A stretch of DNA of 64,000 nt, taken from FLUQ01 sp031551515. GTDB taxonomy: Bacteria; Desulfobacterota; Desulfovibrionia; Desulfovibrionales; Desulfovibrionaceae. The notes under the pieces were generated by a model that made no database searches, was not told the origin of the DNA, and saw nothing but the letters and a program-made list of their open reading frames with translations. The stretch is from contig JAVBNL010000048.1 in the NCBI GenBank assembly GCA_031551515.1, forward strand, positions 39,629-103,628, in the 5' to 3' direction. Shown here in pieces: positions 26,303 through 34,162 of the stretch. A program made the position numbers and the translations under genes. Positions within the stretch are counted from its first letter, which is position 1, and every line of letters begins with the position of its first letter.

Positions 26303-27151
26303 TTAGGCTTCGGCCATTTGCAGAATGCGTTCAGCCCGCTTGATGATCGGCAAATCGATCATCATGCCGTCAAGAGAGACGGCGCCCTTGCCTTCGTCGG
26401 CGGCTTTTTTGGCCGCAGCCATGACGCGCTCCGCCCATTCGACCTGGGCTTCGGCGGGAGAAAAAGCTTCTTTGACCGCGTGCACGTGGTGGGGCGAGAT
26501 GACCGCCTTGCCGTCAAAACCGAGCTGCGCGGCGAAAGCAGCGTCTTTTTTCAGCCCTTCGATGTCGGTGACGAAGGGGAAGGGCGAATCGATGGCCTTG
26601 ATGCCCGCCGCGCGGCAGGCCATCAGCACGCGGGAACGGGCGTAGGCTAGTTCCGCCCCTTCCGGGGTGCGGCGCGAACCAAGTTCCGCCGTCAAATCTT
26701 CCCCGCCCAGCAGTATGCCCACCAGGCGCCCTTTGGCCGAGGCCAGGTTGAAGGCGTTTTCGATGCCGAAAGTGGTTTCCACCAGAGCCATAAGCTCGAT
26801 GGGGCTGCCCGCGCCGCCGCATTCGTCGATGCGCCGGCTGACGGCTTCCATGTCTTCCGGGGTTTGGGCTTTGGGCAGCAGAATGATATCCGCCTTGCCC
26901 TGCACGGCGGCGGCGACGTCTTCCCGCCAGAAGGGCGTATCAAGGCCGTTGATGCGCACGACGCATTCCACGCCCTGGGGGCGAAGGTCCGTTAAGGTGC
27001 GGCGCACCAGAACGCGCGCGGTGTCTTTTTCCGTCCGCGCGACGGCGTCTTCAAGGTCGAAGATCACGATGTCGGCGCCGAGGCTGCCCGAGCTTGCAAG
27101 CATGCCGGGGTTGTTGCCCGGCATGAAGAGCATGGTTCTGCATTTTTTCAT
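26303..27151 (-). CDS. citE: Citrate/citramalate lyase beta subunit CitE
   Basis: This 282-residue HpcH/HpaI-fold enzyme splits the (3S)-citryl- or citramalyl-ACP thioester into acetyl-ACP and the oxoacid. Motifs are CRTMLFMPGNNPGML, DIVIFDLEDAVARTEKD, VVRINGLDTPFW, ALVETTFGIENAFNLA, GGEDLTAELG and DGKAVISPHHVHAV. The start is ATG 27151, which overlaps the stop of citD by four bases (ATGA), so translation is probably coupled. The earlier frame start at 27271 lies inside citD. Length is slightly below the usual 290-300. Confidence 0.92.
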   Translation of the reverse strand: MKKCRTMLFMPGNNPGMLASSGSLGADIVIFDLEDAVARTEKDTARVLVRRTLTDLRPQGVECVVRINGLDTPFWREDVAAAVQGKADIILLPKAQTPEDMEAVSRRIDECGGAGSPIELMALVETTFGIENAFNLASAKGRLVGILLGGEDLTAELGSRRTPEGAELAYARSRVLMACRAAGIKAIDSPFPFVTDIEGLKKDAAFAAQLGFDGKAVISPHHVHAVKEAFSPAEAQVEWAERVMAAAKKAADEGKGAVSLDGMMIDLPIIKRAERILQMAEA

Positions 27152-27426
27152 GACACAGCCTCCTTGTAGCGGGCGGCGGCGGCTTCCATTCTGGCTTTGA
27201 TGGTGCAGTCCAGCGCGCCGCGGTCGCGGGCCTCGATCTTCACGCCGGTAAGGTTCGCCTCGGCAATGCATTCGTCGATGGTCGCCCTGATGGCGTCACC
27301 GAACTGCTGCATGACGATGCTTTCAAGATCCACCGCATTGCCGCTGCCCTCCGGGTTGCGTGATATGCGGATGAAAATGTCGTTGGATTCCAACGTGCCC
27401 GCCTGGGCGGTATGGGGGCTATCCAT
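27148..27426 (-). CDS. citD: Citrate/citramalate lyase acyl carrier protein CitD
   Basis: This 92-residue gamma subunit carries the 2'-(5''-triphosphoribosyl)-3'-dephospho-CoA prosthetic group on a serine. The site is Ser14 in QAGTLESNDIFIRI. The conserved C-terminal part has LESIVMQQFGDAIRATI and DRGALDCTIKARMEAA. A strong GGAGGAAA lies upstream. It is between citC and citE in the operon. Neither citX nor citG, which build and attach the group, is present in the window. Confidence 0.93.
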   Translation of the reverse strand: MDSPHTAQAGTLESNDIFIRISRNPEGSGNAVDLESIVMQQFGDAIRATIDECIAEANLTGVKIEARDRGALDCTIKARMEAAAARYKEAVS

Positions 27427-27468
27427 TACGTAGTTTCCTCCAAAGATGTTACTAGAGCAATGTTATGT

Positions 27469-28563
27469 CTAATGCCGGGTCACGCCGCCGCGAAGAGTTG
27501 CGGCAAGGCGCTCTCCGGCATCGGAAAGCAGAAACGCCGCCGTTGTGGGCGGCACGAGAGACAGCAGTTGTTCAGGGTAGCCGCGATAATCCATGTTTCG
27601 CATAATATCCCGCACGGTTGATGCGCTGATGGCCTTACCCTGCGCTTCTCTGCGCTGTATTTCCACGCAGACGACCTTATGCCGCGGCAGCACTGTTTGC
27701 AAGGTTTGATTGTACATGGAGGTGACCTCGCAATAGGGCTCGGAACCGATAAACCGGGTGCCGATGCCCAGGCCCGGCGCGATCAGGGTGGCGAAAATCG
27801 TCGCATCCAGGGCGGCATGCACGGCGGCGTGGTCGGCCTTGCCGGTAAAATAGGCGGGAAAACTTGAGCGAGAGACCATGTAGGGCCCCGAAGGCAGCAC
27901 AATGGCGCCGGGCAGGTCCGTCAGGCCTTTTTGCACCAAGCTGAACCTGTCGGCAAAGGGGAAAGAAGAGGCGTCTTCTTCCACCACAAAGACCGCTGTT
28001 CTGGGGCGGCGGATCAGCGCCGCTTCAACCAGAGCCCTGTGCCCCAAGGTGAAGGGGTTGGCGTTCATAACGATGGCCCCGAGAGATACCTCGGAAGGCG
28101 CATTGGAAGGCGCCAGGGGCGCAAGACCCGCAAGACCCGCAAGGGCCGCGTCCAACGTTTTGCGGGTCGCGTCAAGCCAGTCGGCGAAAGAAGGGGAGCC
28201 GTACTCCAGCAGCGCAGCTCGCTCGGCGGCCGCGACGCGGCGAAAGCCCAGCGAGAGAAATTTGTCCGCCTCTTCCGGTTTGGTGAAAATGCACAGGCGG
28301 CTCGCGCCCGCATCCAGCGCCGCGCTGACAAGCCTGCCGGTCAGCGCTTCCGCCAGGCCTTCTCCCCTGTGGGCGGGCGCGACGCAAATGCCGCAGACCA
28401 CATTGCCCGCAAGAAAGGCCGTGGCGATCAGGCGGCCGTCTTCGTAACAGCCAAGGCCGGAGGTGACGCCTTCCGGCATATCCAGCCCTTGCTCCAGCAG
28501 CAGCGCGGCAGCTTCGCGTCGTTCACGCTCGGTGATTATTTCACGGTATCCTTGGCTCAGCAC
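27469..28563 (-). CDS. citC: [Citrate (pro-3S)-lyase] ligase CitC
   Basis: This 364-residue ligase acetylates the thiol of the CitD prosthetic group with acetate and ATP, turning the lyase on. The N-terminal half is a GNAT-like domain (GNVVCGICVAPAHRGEGLAEAL). The C-terminal half is the nucleotidyltransferase with VMNANPFTLGHRALVEAAL and the later ISASTVRDIMRN. The start is GTG 28563, with AAAGGAAA at the right distance; the frame runs open to 28623 through the divergent promoter region. It is the first gene of the citCDEF operon. Confidence 0.9.
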   Translation of the reverse strand: MLSQGYREIITERERREAAALLLEQGLDMPEGVTSGLGCYEDGRLIATAFLAGNVVCGICVAPAHRGEGLAEALTGRLVSAALDAGASRLCIFTKPEEADKFLSLGFRRVAAAERAALLEYGSPSFADWLDATRKTLDAALAGLAGLAPLAPSNAPSEVSLGAIVMNANPFTLGHRALVEAALIRRPRTAVFVVEEDASSFPFADRFSLVQKGLTDLPGAIVLPSGPYMVSRSSFPAYFTGKADHAAVHAALDATIFATLIAPGLGIGTRFIGSEPYCEVTSMYNQTLQTVLPRHKVVCVEIQRREAQGKAISASTVRDIMRNMDYRGYPEQLLSLVPPTTAAFLLSDAGERLAATLRGGVTRH

Positions 28564-28607
28564 GGTTGTTTCCTTTGGCGTCGTGTTCTGTACGGGGGTA
28601 GCATATT

Positions 28608-28635
28608 CTCCGTTTGGCGGCAAACGGAGTTGACA
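28608..28635. promoter_or_regulatory. Operator-like palindrome in the citC-mal divergent region
   Basis: CTCCGTTTG (28608-28616) and CAAACGGAG (28621-28629) form a perfect 9-bp inverted repeat with a GCGG spacer. TTGACA (28630-28635) directly follows and could be a -35 element for mal; no strong -10 matches it. The palindrome lies between both starts, so one regulator could control both operons. No regulator gene is adjacent. Confidence 0.5.
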
Positions 28636-28693
28636 ACAGAAGGGCTCTCATCCAGGTTATCAGATCACCAATCGTCGAGCGGGAGTTAACGCC

Positions 28694-29947
28694 ATGAGAA
28701 TAATTGATGTCGTATGCGCAAAAGGCAAGGGCGGATTTTTCTACGACGACCAAATGGCCATCAGGCACGGCGCGAAATCAGACGGCGCCATGTACGAGGG
28801 CAAGCCGCAAACGCCGGGCTTCGCAGCCGTGCGCCAGGCGGCGGAATCCATATCCGTCATGCTGCTGCTTGAAGACGGCCAGGTGGCCGTCGGCGACTGC
28901 GTGGCGGTGCAATATTCCGGATCCGGCGGGCGCGACCCCCTGCTCAGCGCCGAGCGCTACATTTCGTTCATTGAGAAATATGTGGCCCCCAAATTGACCG
29001 GGCGGCAGATCGGCGCGTTCCGCGAAATGGCCGCGGAGTTTGATTCCATGCCCGACCCGGAAACCGGACGCCTTGTGCACACGGCGTTGCGTTACGGCAT
29101 AACCGGCGCGTTGCTTGACGCCGTTGCAAAGGCCCGGCACGTGACCATGGCCGAAGTGATCGCCGAAGAATACGGCACGAAGATCGCGGGCGCGCCCATT
29201 CCCCTATACGCCCAGTCCGGCGACGACCGCTATGACAACGTGGATAAAATGGTGGTCAAGGGCGTTGCCGTGCTGCCCCACGGCCTGATCAACAACGTGG
29301 CGGACAAGCTGGGCCGAAAGGGCGAAAAGCTTCTGGAATATGCCGCCTGGATAGACGGGCGCATCAAGCGCTTCGCCCCGGACCCGGAGTATGCGCCCAC
29401 GTTGCATTTTGACGTGTACGGCACGTTGGGACTGGCCTTTGGCGAAGACAACTACGAGGGCATAGCCGAATACCTGCGCACCTTGCAAAACGCCGTGAAC
29501 GGCCGCAAACTGCACATTGAATTCCCCATTGACGGCGGCAGCCGCGAGGCCACGATCAACTATTTCGCCGCGCTGACCACGCTCTTGCGCGAGAAAAATA
29601 TCAACGTGGAACTGGTGGCGGACGAATGGTGCAACACCCTGGACGACATCAAGGCCTTTATCGCGGCGGGCGCGGGCACCATCATCCATATCAAGACGCC
29701 GGATCTGGGCGGCATCAACAACGCCATTGAGGCGGCGCTGTACTGCAAGGCCAACGGGTTCGGCGCGTTTTTGGGCGGCAGCTGCACGGAAACGGAAATA
29801 TCGGCCAAAATGGCCGCGCACGTGGGCATGGCGGTATCACCCGTGCAGATGCTGGCCAAACCCGGCATGGGCGTGGATGAAGGCGTGACCATCGTGTACA
29901 ACGAAATGCAGCGCATTCTGGCGCTGACGGGCCGCCGGAAAGGGTAA
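28694..29947 (+). CDS. mal: Methylaspartate ammonia-lyase
   Basis: This 417-residue enolase-superfamily enzyme converts (2S,3S)-3-methylaspartate to mesaconate and ammonia in the glutamate mutase route of glutamate fermentation. The residues expected from the Clostridium tetanomorphum enzyme are in place. The His is H196 in VLPHGLIN. The Mg2+ ligands are D240 (HFDVYG), E276 (IEFPID) and D310 (LVADEWCNT). The catalytic Lys is K334 in HIKTPDLGG, and C364 lies in GGSCTETE. CGGGAG precedes the ATG. No glutamate mutase or mesaconase gene is in the window. Confidence 0.95.
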   Translation: MRIIDVVCAKGKGGFFYDDQMAIRHGAKSDGAMYEGKPQTPGFAAVRQAAESISVMLLLEDGQVAVGDCVAVQYSGSGGRDPLLSAERYISFIEKYVAPKLTGRQIGAFREMAAEFDSMPDPETGRLVHTALRYGITGALLDAVAKARHVTMAEVIAEEYGTKIAGAPIPLYAQSGDDRYDNVDKMVVKGVAVLPHGLINNVADKLGRKGEKLLEYAAWIDGRIKRFAPDPEYAPTLHFDVYGTLGLAFGEDNYEGIAEYLRTLQNAVNGRKLHIEFPIDGGSREATINYFAALTTLLREKNINVELVADEWCNTLDDIKAFIAAGAGTIIHIKTPDLGGINNAIEAALYCKANGFGAFLGGSCTETEISAKMAAHVGMAVSPVQMLAKPGMGVDEGVTIVYNEMQRILALTGRRKG

Positions 29948-29991
29948 GGCATTCTCTTGCCGAAAGGCCGCGGGCGCGATAGTGTACGAGA

Positions 29992-31017
29992 ATGAGAGCT
30001 CCTGTATACAGCGCCCGGTCCGCTTTTGCCGACGCGCGGGCCGGGGTGCACGAAAAAATGTGGCGCATCCGGGCCGGCGGCCAGGCTATTTTCGCCTGGG
30101 AAGCGGAAATCGCCGGGCTGGAACGCCTGGAAACCCTGAGGCCGGGAACGGAACTGTTTATGGGCGTCGTGCCCCTTGTGGACGGCACGTTCCGGCTGCG
30201 CTGGCTGCACACGCAGGTCGGAGAGAGCTTCGCTGCCCGCGCGCTTGCCGGCCGGGAAAAAGCGGCTTTTGAGGCCGCCGGGCGCGGTGAAGTATCCGGG
30301 TTTACCCGGCTGGAAAACGTAACGCCGCCTTCAGACCCTGACGCCGGGGCGGAAGGGAAACTCATTGCCGACCTTGAGCGGGCTCCGGCGTCCGCAAACC
30401 CGGCCGATTTGTACCGAGCCGAAGGCGAAGCCGCGCGGGTCAAGGCCGAAGCTTCCATACGCCTTATGCCCAAAGCCAGAATGGACCCCTATCTCTCCTA
30501 TTCTTTCACCTGCGCCGGGCGGCAGCTGCATTTTACCTTCAGTAACGAAAAGAGCGCGGCCAGCCCCGTGCATCCCTTTTTCCTCGCCGAAGGAGACAAA
30601 ATCCGGGTTGTCGTCGGCCGTGACGAGCGGACCGTCCAAGCCTTGCTCAATCTTGAAGACGGCTGCCGCTACCTCAGAACCTTCGGCGCGTATGCCTCAC
30701 GGCGTTGGGTTACGCAACAAGTGAAAAATGCTTTTGGGGTTTCCGGCAGCATTATCGCGGCCGCTCTGCTGGCTTTTGCGGCAAATGCGCTGTCCGCGAA
30801 TCTTTTTCTGGCGGCCGCGGGCATAGCCGTGTTTCTCGGTGTTGTTCTGGGCCTGGGGGCCTGGCTTGAAAACCTGTGGGGCATGAAGTTCGGCCAAGGC
30901 AGAGCTGATCTTTTGCGTATTCTCGACGCGCTGGATGTGACGGCGAAGGAAGACGGCGCCGTGCCCTACGTGCATATGCTTGAAGCCCGGTATCCGGTTA
31001 GCAAAATCGAAGGCTGA
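29992..31017 (+). CDS. Hypothetical protein with two C-terminal membrane helices
   Basis: This 341-residue protein is not recognised. Residues 1-245 look soluble and mixed alpha/beta, with two parts: one around WRIRAGGQAIFAWEAEI to VDGTFRLRWLHTQVG, and a second around RQLHFTFSNEKSA to KIRVVVGRDERTVQAL. Two adjacent hydrophobic helices follow at about residues 252-270 and 272-292. A short tail with GQGRADLLRILDALDV ends it. The start may be ATG 29992 or the later ATG at Met23. It lies 44 bases after mal on the same strand but shows no link to that pathway. It is convergent with the YhiN-like gene. Confidence 0.6.
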   Translation: MRAPVYSARSAFADARAGVHEKMWRIRAGGQAIFAWEAEIAGLERLETLRPGTELFMGVVPLVDGTFRLRWLHTQVGESFAARALAGREKAAFEAAGRGEVSGFTRLENVTPPSDPDAGAEGKLIADLERAPASANPADLYRAEGEAARVKAEASIRLMPKARMDPYLSYSFTCAGRQLHFTFSNEKSAASPVHPFFLAEGDKIRVVVGRDERTVQALLNLEDGCRYLRTFGAYASRRWVTQQVKNAFGVSGSIIAAALLAFAANALSANLFLAAAGIAVFLGVVLGLGAWLENLWGMKFGQGRADLLRILDALDVTAKEDGAVPYVHMLEARYPVSKIEG

Positions 31018-31026
31018 ACACGGCCG

Positions 31027-32196
31027 TTAGACGTTTTTTCCGGCCGCTTCTCCGCTGGCCCAGGCCCAATGCAGGTTATAACCGCCCAGCCTTCCGGCGA
31101 CATCCAGCACTTCGCCGCAGAAAAAAAGGCCCGGCACGATACGGCTTTCCATGCTTTGCGGGTCGACTTCAGCCGTATCCACACCCCCGGCGGAAGCTTC
31201 CGCCCGCTGCAACCCTTCCGAGCGCAAGGGCGTTTCCGTGTGCGCGTGCAGGCACGCAGCCAGGCGGGTGCGGCTGGCGCGCGAGAGTTCGGCGGCTCTT
31301 CTGTCCGCCAGTTCCGGCGGCAGCAAGGCGCGGCAGAGCCGTTCCGGCAGCAGGCGGCAGAAGAGAGAAAGCGGCGTGCTTTTGCCGCTTGCCGCGTCAA
31401 GCAGGGCAGCGGCATCCTGCCCCGGCAGAAAGTCGATGCTCAGGGCGGAGCCTTTGCGCCACCAGCAAGAAAGCTGTAGTACCGCCGGGCCGCTGATGCC
31501 CTTGTGGGTGAAGAGCAGCGGCGTGGTGAAAGCGGGCGCGCCGGTCACGTCACAGCGTATGGTTACGGGAACGCTGATGCCCGCAAGGCCCACGAGGGGA
31601 GATTCCGGGGGCAGCACCAGCGGCGCGAGCACCGGCCGAACCGGCACGATGCGGTGTCCCAAGCTATGAGTCAGGCGCAGGCCCGAATCGTCGGCCCCGC
31701 ACTGCGGCCAGGCCGGGCCGCCGGTGGCCAGCGCCAGTTTCGGCGCGTGAAAGACGCCGTCCCCGCAATGCAGGGTGAAGCCGTCTTTTCCTGTCTCCAC
31801 CCGGTCCACCGTGATTCCTTTTTCGATACGGCAACCGGATGCCGCGCGTAGAAGCATGTCCAGCACGGCTTTGGCGCTTGTTGTGCAGAAAATTTGCCCG
31901 TATTCGCGCTCTTCTACCGCTATGCCCGCCTGCGCCAGGCGGCGCAGCAGCATATCCGGCGTGAACGCGGCCAGGGCCGGGCCGGTGAAGCCGGGGTTCT
32001 CTCCCACATAGTCGGCGGGGGTGACGGAACGGTTGGTGACGTTGCCTTTGCCGCCCCCGGCCAGCAGCAGCTTTGCGCCGGGCCGGGCGCTTTTGTCCAG
32101 CAGCAGGATGCGTTTTCCTCGCATAGAGGCGACAGCGGCGGCGGTCAGCCCGGCCGGGCCCGCACCCAGAATAATGGCGTCGAAACCGGCGCTCAT
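31027..32196 (-). CDS. YhiN/HI0933-family flavoprotein
   Basis: This 389-residue NAD(P)/FAD-dependent oxidoreductase of the HI0933 family has the dinucleotide-binding fold AIILGAGPAGLTAAAVA. The family motif LLAGGGKGNVTNRS follows, then LALATGGPAWPQCGADDSG, LLFTHKGISGPAVLQLS and the closing LFFCGEVLDVAGRLGGYNLHWAWASG, which contacts FAD. Its reaction is unknown. ATG 32196 overlaps the stop of trmL by four bases (ATGA), so the two genes are coupled. Confidence 0.9.
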   Translation of the reverse strand: MSAGFDAIILGAGPAGLTAAAVASMRGKRILLLDKSARPGAKLLLAGGGKGNVTNRSVTPADYVGENPGFTGPALAAFTPDMLLRRLAQAGIAVEEREYGQIFCTTSAKAVLDMLLRAASGCRIEKGITVDRVETGKDGFTLHCGDGVFHAPKLALATGGPAWPQCGADDSGLRLTHSLGHRIVPVRPVLAPLVLPPESPLVGLAGISVPVTIRCDVTGAPAFTTPLLFTHKGISGPAVLQLSCWWRKGSALSIDFLPGQDAAALLDAASGKSTPLSLFCRLLPERLCRALLPPELADRRAAELSRASRTRLAACLHAHTETPLRSEGLQRAEASAGGVDTAEVDPQSMESRIVPGLFFCGEVLDVAGRLGGYNLHWAWASGEAAGKNV

Positions 32197-32654
32197 GATT
32201 CGGCATCCAGCAGGCCGGAGCGGGAAAGGGCCTGAAACAGCACAATGCCCGCGGCGGTGGAGAGATTCAGGCTGCGCACCACGCCCCGGATGGGTATGCG
32301 CACGCGGTGGGGAGAGTGTTCCAGAATTTCCGGCGCAAGGCCGCGTGTTTCCGGCCCGAAGACAAGGGCGTCGTCCGCTTCGAAGGCAAAGCGGTGCACG
32401 CCGGTGCCGTTTCTGCTGCTGGTCATGACCAGGCGTTTGCCCGCGCCCGCTTTGGCCAGATAGGACGCGAAATCCGGCCAGACCGTAACGGAAACATGCG
32501 GCCAATAGTCAAGCCCCGCGCGTTTGAGATAGCGGTCGGCCAACGAGAAGCCGAGCGGCTCCACCAGGTGCAGGGCGGTGTTGGTGGCGGCGCAAAGCCG
32601 GGCCACGTTGCCGGTGTTGGGGGGGATTTCGGGTTCCACAAGAACGATGTGCAT
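32193..32654 (-). CDS. trmL: tRNA (cytidine(34)-2'-O)-methyltransferase TrmL
   Basis: This 153-residue SPOUT methyltransferase adds a 2'-O-methyl group at the wobble base of tRNA-Leu. The N-terminus is IVLVEPEIPPNTGNVARLC. The trefoil-knot SAM site is ALVFGPETRGLAPEIL with IPIRGVVRSLNLSTAAGIVLFQAL. The single-domain length fits TrmL rather than the longer TrmH or RlmB proteins. It is the first gene of a two-gene transcript with the YhiN-like flavoprotein. Confidence 0.93.
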   Translation of the reverse strand: MHIVLVEPEIPPNTGNVARLCAATNTALHLVEPLGFSLADRYLKRAGLDYWPHVSVTVWPDFASYLAKAGAGKRLVMTSSRNGTGVHRFAFEADDALVFGPETRGLAPEILEHSPHRVRIPIRGVVRSLNLSTAAGIVLFQALSRSGLLDAES

Positions 32655-32717
32655 GGCGCGGACAATAGCGCCGGAGGGGTGTGCTGTCTAGGAATTAGGA
32701 ATGCTGTGCTTAGGGAC

Positions 32718-32942
32718 GCTCAGATCGTGATATTTTTTCCGCGCATCGCGTCCTTGTAGAGAGCGCGTAAGGTCGTTATAACGCGAAAAGTTTGGTTGCA
32801 GGAGCGCGTGCCGGGGCCGCTCAGACCTTGATATTTTTTTCGCTCCGGCCCAGACCGCACCGGCGGCGGATTCTCGGCATGAAAGGGCGGTTGTGTTATT
32901 CTCCGGATCCGGAGCGGAAAAAAATCAAGGCATCGCGTCCTT
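32718..32942. repeat. Intergenic repeat block with a long inverted repeat
   Basis: The gap 32655-32997 holds no gene. GCTCAGATCGTGATATTTTTTC at 32718 recurs as GCTCAGACCTTGATATTTTTTT at 32819. GCATCGCGTCCTT occurs at 32743-32755 and 32930-32942. The second copy forms an inverted repeat, CCTTGATATTTTTTTCGCTCC (arm 32826-32848), with a GCGGAAAAAAATCAAGG arm at 32909-32930, about 60 bases apart. The pattern suggests a duplicated mobile or REP-like unit upstream of the glycosyltransferase gene. Confidence 0.6.
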
Positions 32943-32997
32943 CAAAGCAGCTTCTGGGGAAGCCGGAAATGTGCCTTGCCCAGAGTGAAATGCTCTT

Positions 32998-34134
32998 GTG
33001 GGATTGCGGCGGTTTTTTTACTGTTTGGGGCCGCCTGGCGTACGTGGGCTGACATGGAAAAGGATAGTAGTTGTGGGACGAATAGGGGTTTGGAACACGG
33101 CATTTCTGGGCGACGCCATCCTTACGCTGCCGCTGGTGCAAAACCTGCGCGCGGCCTACCCCGACTCGCCCCTTGATTTTTGGGTGCGCAAGGGCCTGGC
33201 CCCTTTGTTCGCAGCTCACCCCGCCATCGATCGCGTGTTTGAATATGACAAGCGCGGGAATGATTCGGGCTTTTTCGCCGCCATGTCCCTGGGGCGGCGG
33301 CTGGGCCGCGAAGACTACAGCCTGTGGGTTTCAGCCCACGCCAGCTTGCGCAGCGGCCTTATCGCCCGCTGGAGCAGCGCGAAACTGCGCATCGGCTATG
33401 ACAAACCCCGTTTCAATTCCTGGCTGTACACCCACACCGTGCCGCGCCGGTTTACGGAACTGGAGGAAATAGAACGCCTGCTCCAACTGCTGAACCCGCT
33501 CGACCTGCCCGGCCGGGGCATTGCCGTGGACCATTGGCCCCTGATCGTTCTGCCTGAGGAAGCGGAAGAAAACGCGGCGGATTTTTTCGCGAAGCTGCGC
33601 GGTGTGCCGGTTTTGGGTGCGCACCCCGGTTCCGTTTGGGGCACCAAACGCTGGGGGGAGGCGGGTTTTGCGGATGTTGCGGTAAAAGCCGCCCGCGCGG
33701 GCGCGCATGTGCTGCTGTTCGCCGGGCCGGGGGAAGAGGGCATGGCCGCCTCTGTCAAGGCCCGGATTCATGATGCCTTGGGTCCGGAGGCGGATGCCGC
33801 CCTGACCGATCTTTCCGGGCGTTTGTCGCTGCCGCAGCTGGCAGCGTATATCAAGCGCCTGTCCTGCTATCTGACCAACGATTCCGGCCCCATGCACCTG
33901 GCCTGGCCGCAGCATGTGCCGGTGACGGCGGTTTTCGGCCCCACCGTGCGCGACTTGGGCTTTTTTCCGCGCGGGCCGCTTTCTTCGGTCATCGAAGTTG
34001 CTTTGCCTTGCCGCCCCTGCGGCCTGCACGGTCCGCAGGTCTGCCCCCTGGGGCATCACCGCTGCATGAACGACGTCAGCCCGGACATGGTCTGGGCCGA
34101 TGTGGAACCGAAACTGTTCCGGGATAAAGCATAA
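32998..34134 (+). CDS. Glycosyltransferase family 9 (heptosyltransferase-like)
   Basis: This protein of up to 378 residues belongs to the ADP-heptose:LPS heptosyltransferase family (GT9) and is likely involved in LPS core assembly. Marks are the N-terminal GRIGVWNTAFLGDAILTLPLV, the donor-site GAHPGSVWGTKRWGEAGFADV and LTNDSGPMHLAWPQHVPVTAVFGPT. A Cys-rich end follows, CRPCGLHGPQVCPLGHHRCM, typical of the family. The start is uncertain. GTG 32998 opens the frame, but the first conserved strand (KRIVVVGRIG) begins near 33056, so a start near 33052-33071 is more likely. Confidence 0.88.
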   Translation: MGLRRFFYCLGPPGVRGLTWKRIVVVGRIGVWNTAFLGDAILTLPLVQNLRAAYPDSPLDFWVRKGLAPLFAAHPAIDRVFEYDKRGNDSGFFAAMSLGRRLGREDYSLWVSAHASLRSGLIARWSSAKLRIGYDKPRFNSWLYTHTVPRRFTELEEIERLLQLLNPLDLPGRGIAVDHWPLIVLPEEAEENAADFFAKLRGVPVLGAHPGSVWGTKRWGEAGFADVAVKAARAGAHVLLFAGPGEEGMAASVKARIHDALGPEADAALTDLSGRLSLPQLAAYIKRLSCYLTNDSGPMHLAWPQHVPVTAVFGPTVRDLGFFPRGPLSSVIEVALPCRPCGLHGPQVCPLGHHRCMNDVSPDMVWADVEPKLFRDKA

Positions 34135-34162
34135 AACGTATCGCGCGCCTGTTCGCCCGGGC

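Noticed and set aside
32792..33052. 86-codon open frame in the repeat-bearing gap
   Set aside because: It runs through the inverted repeat, lacks a ribosome site and has no protein-like pattern.
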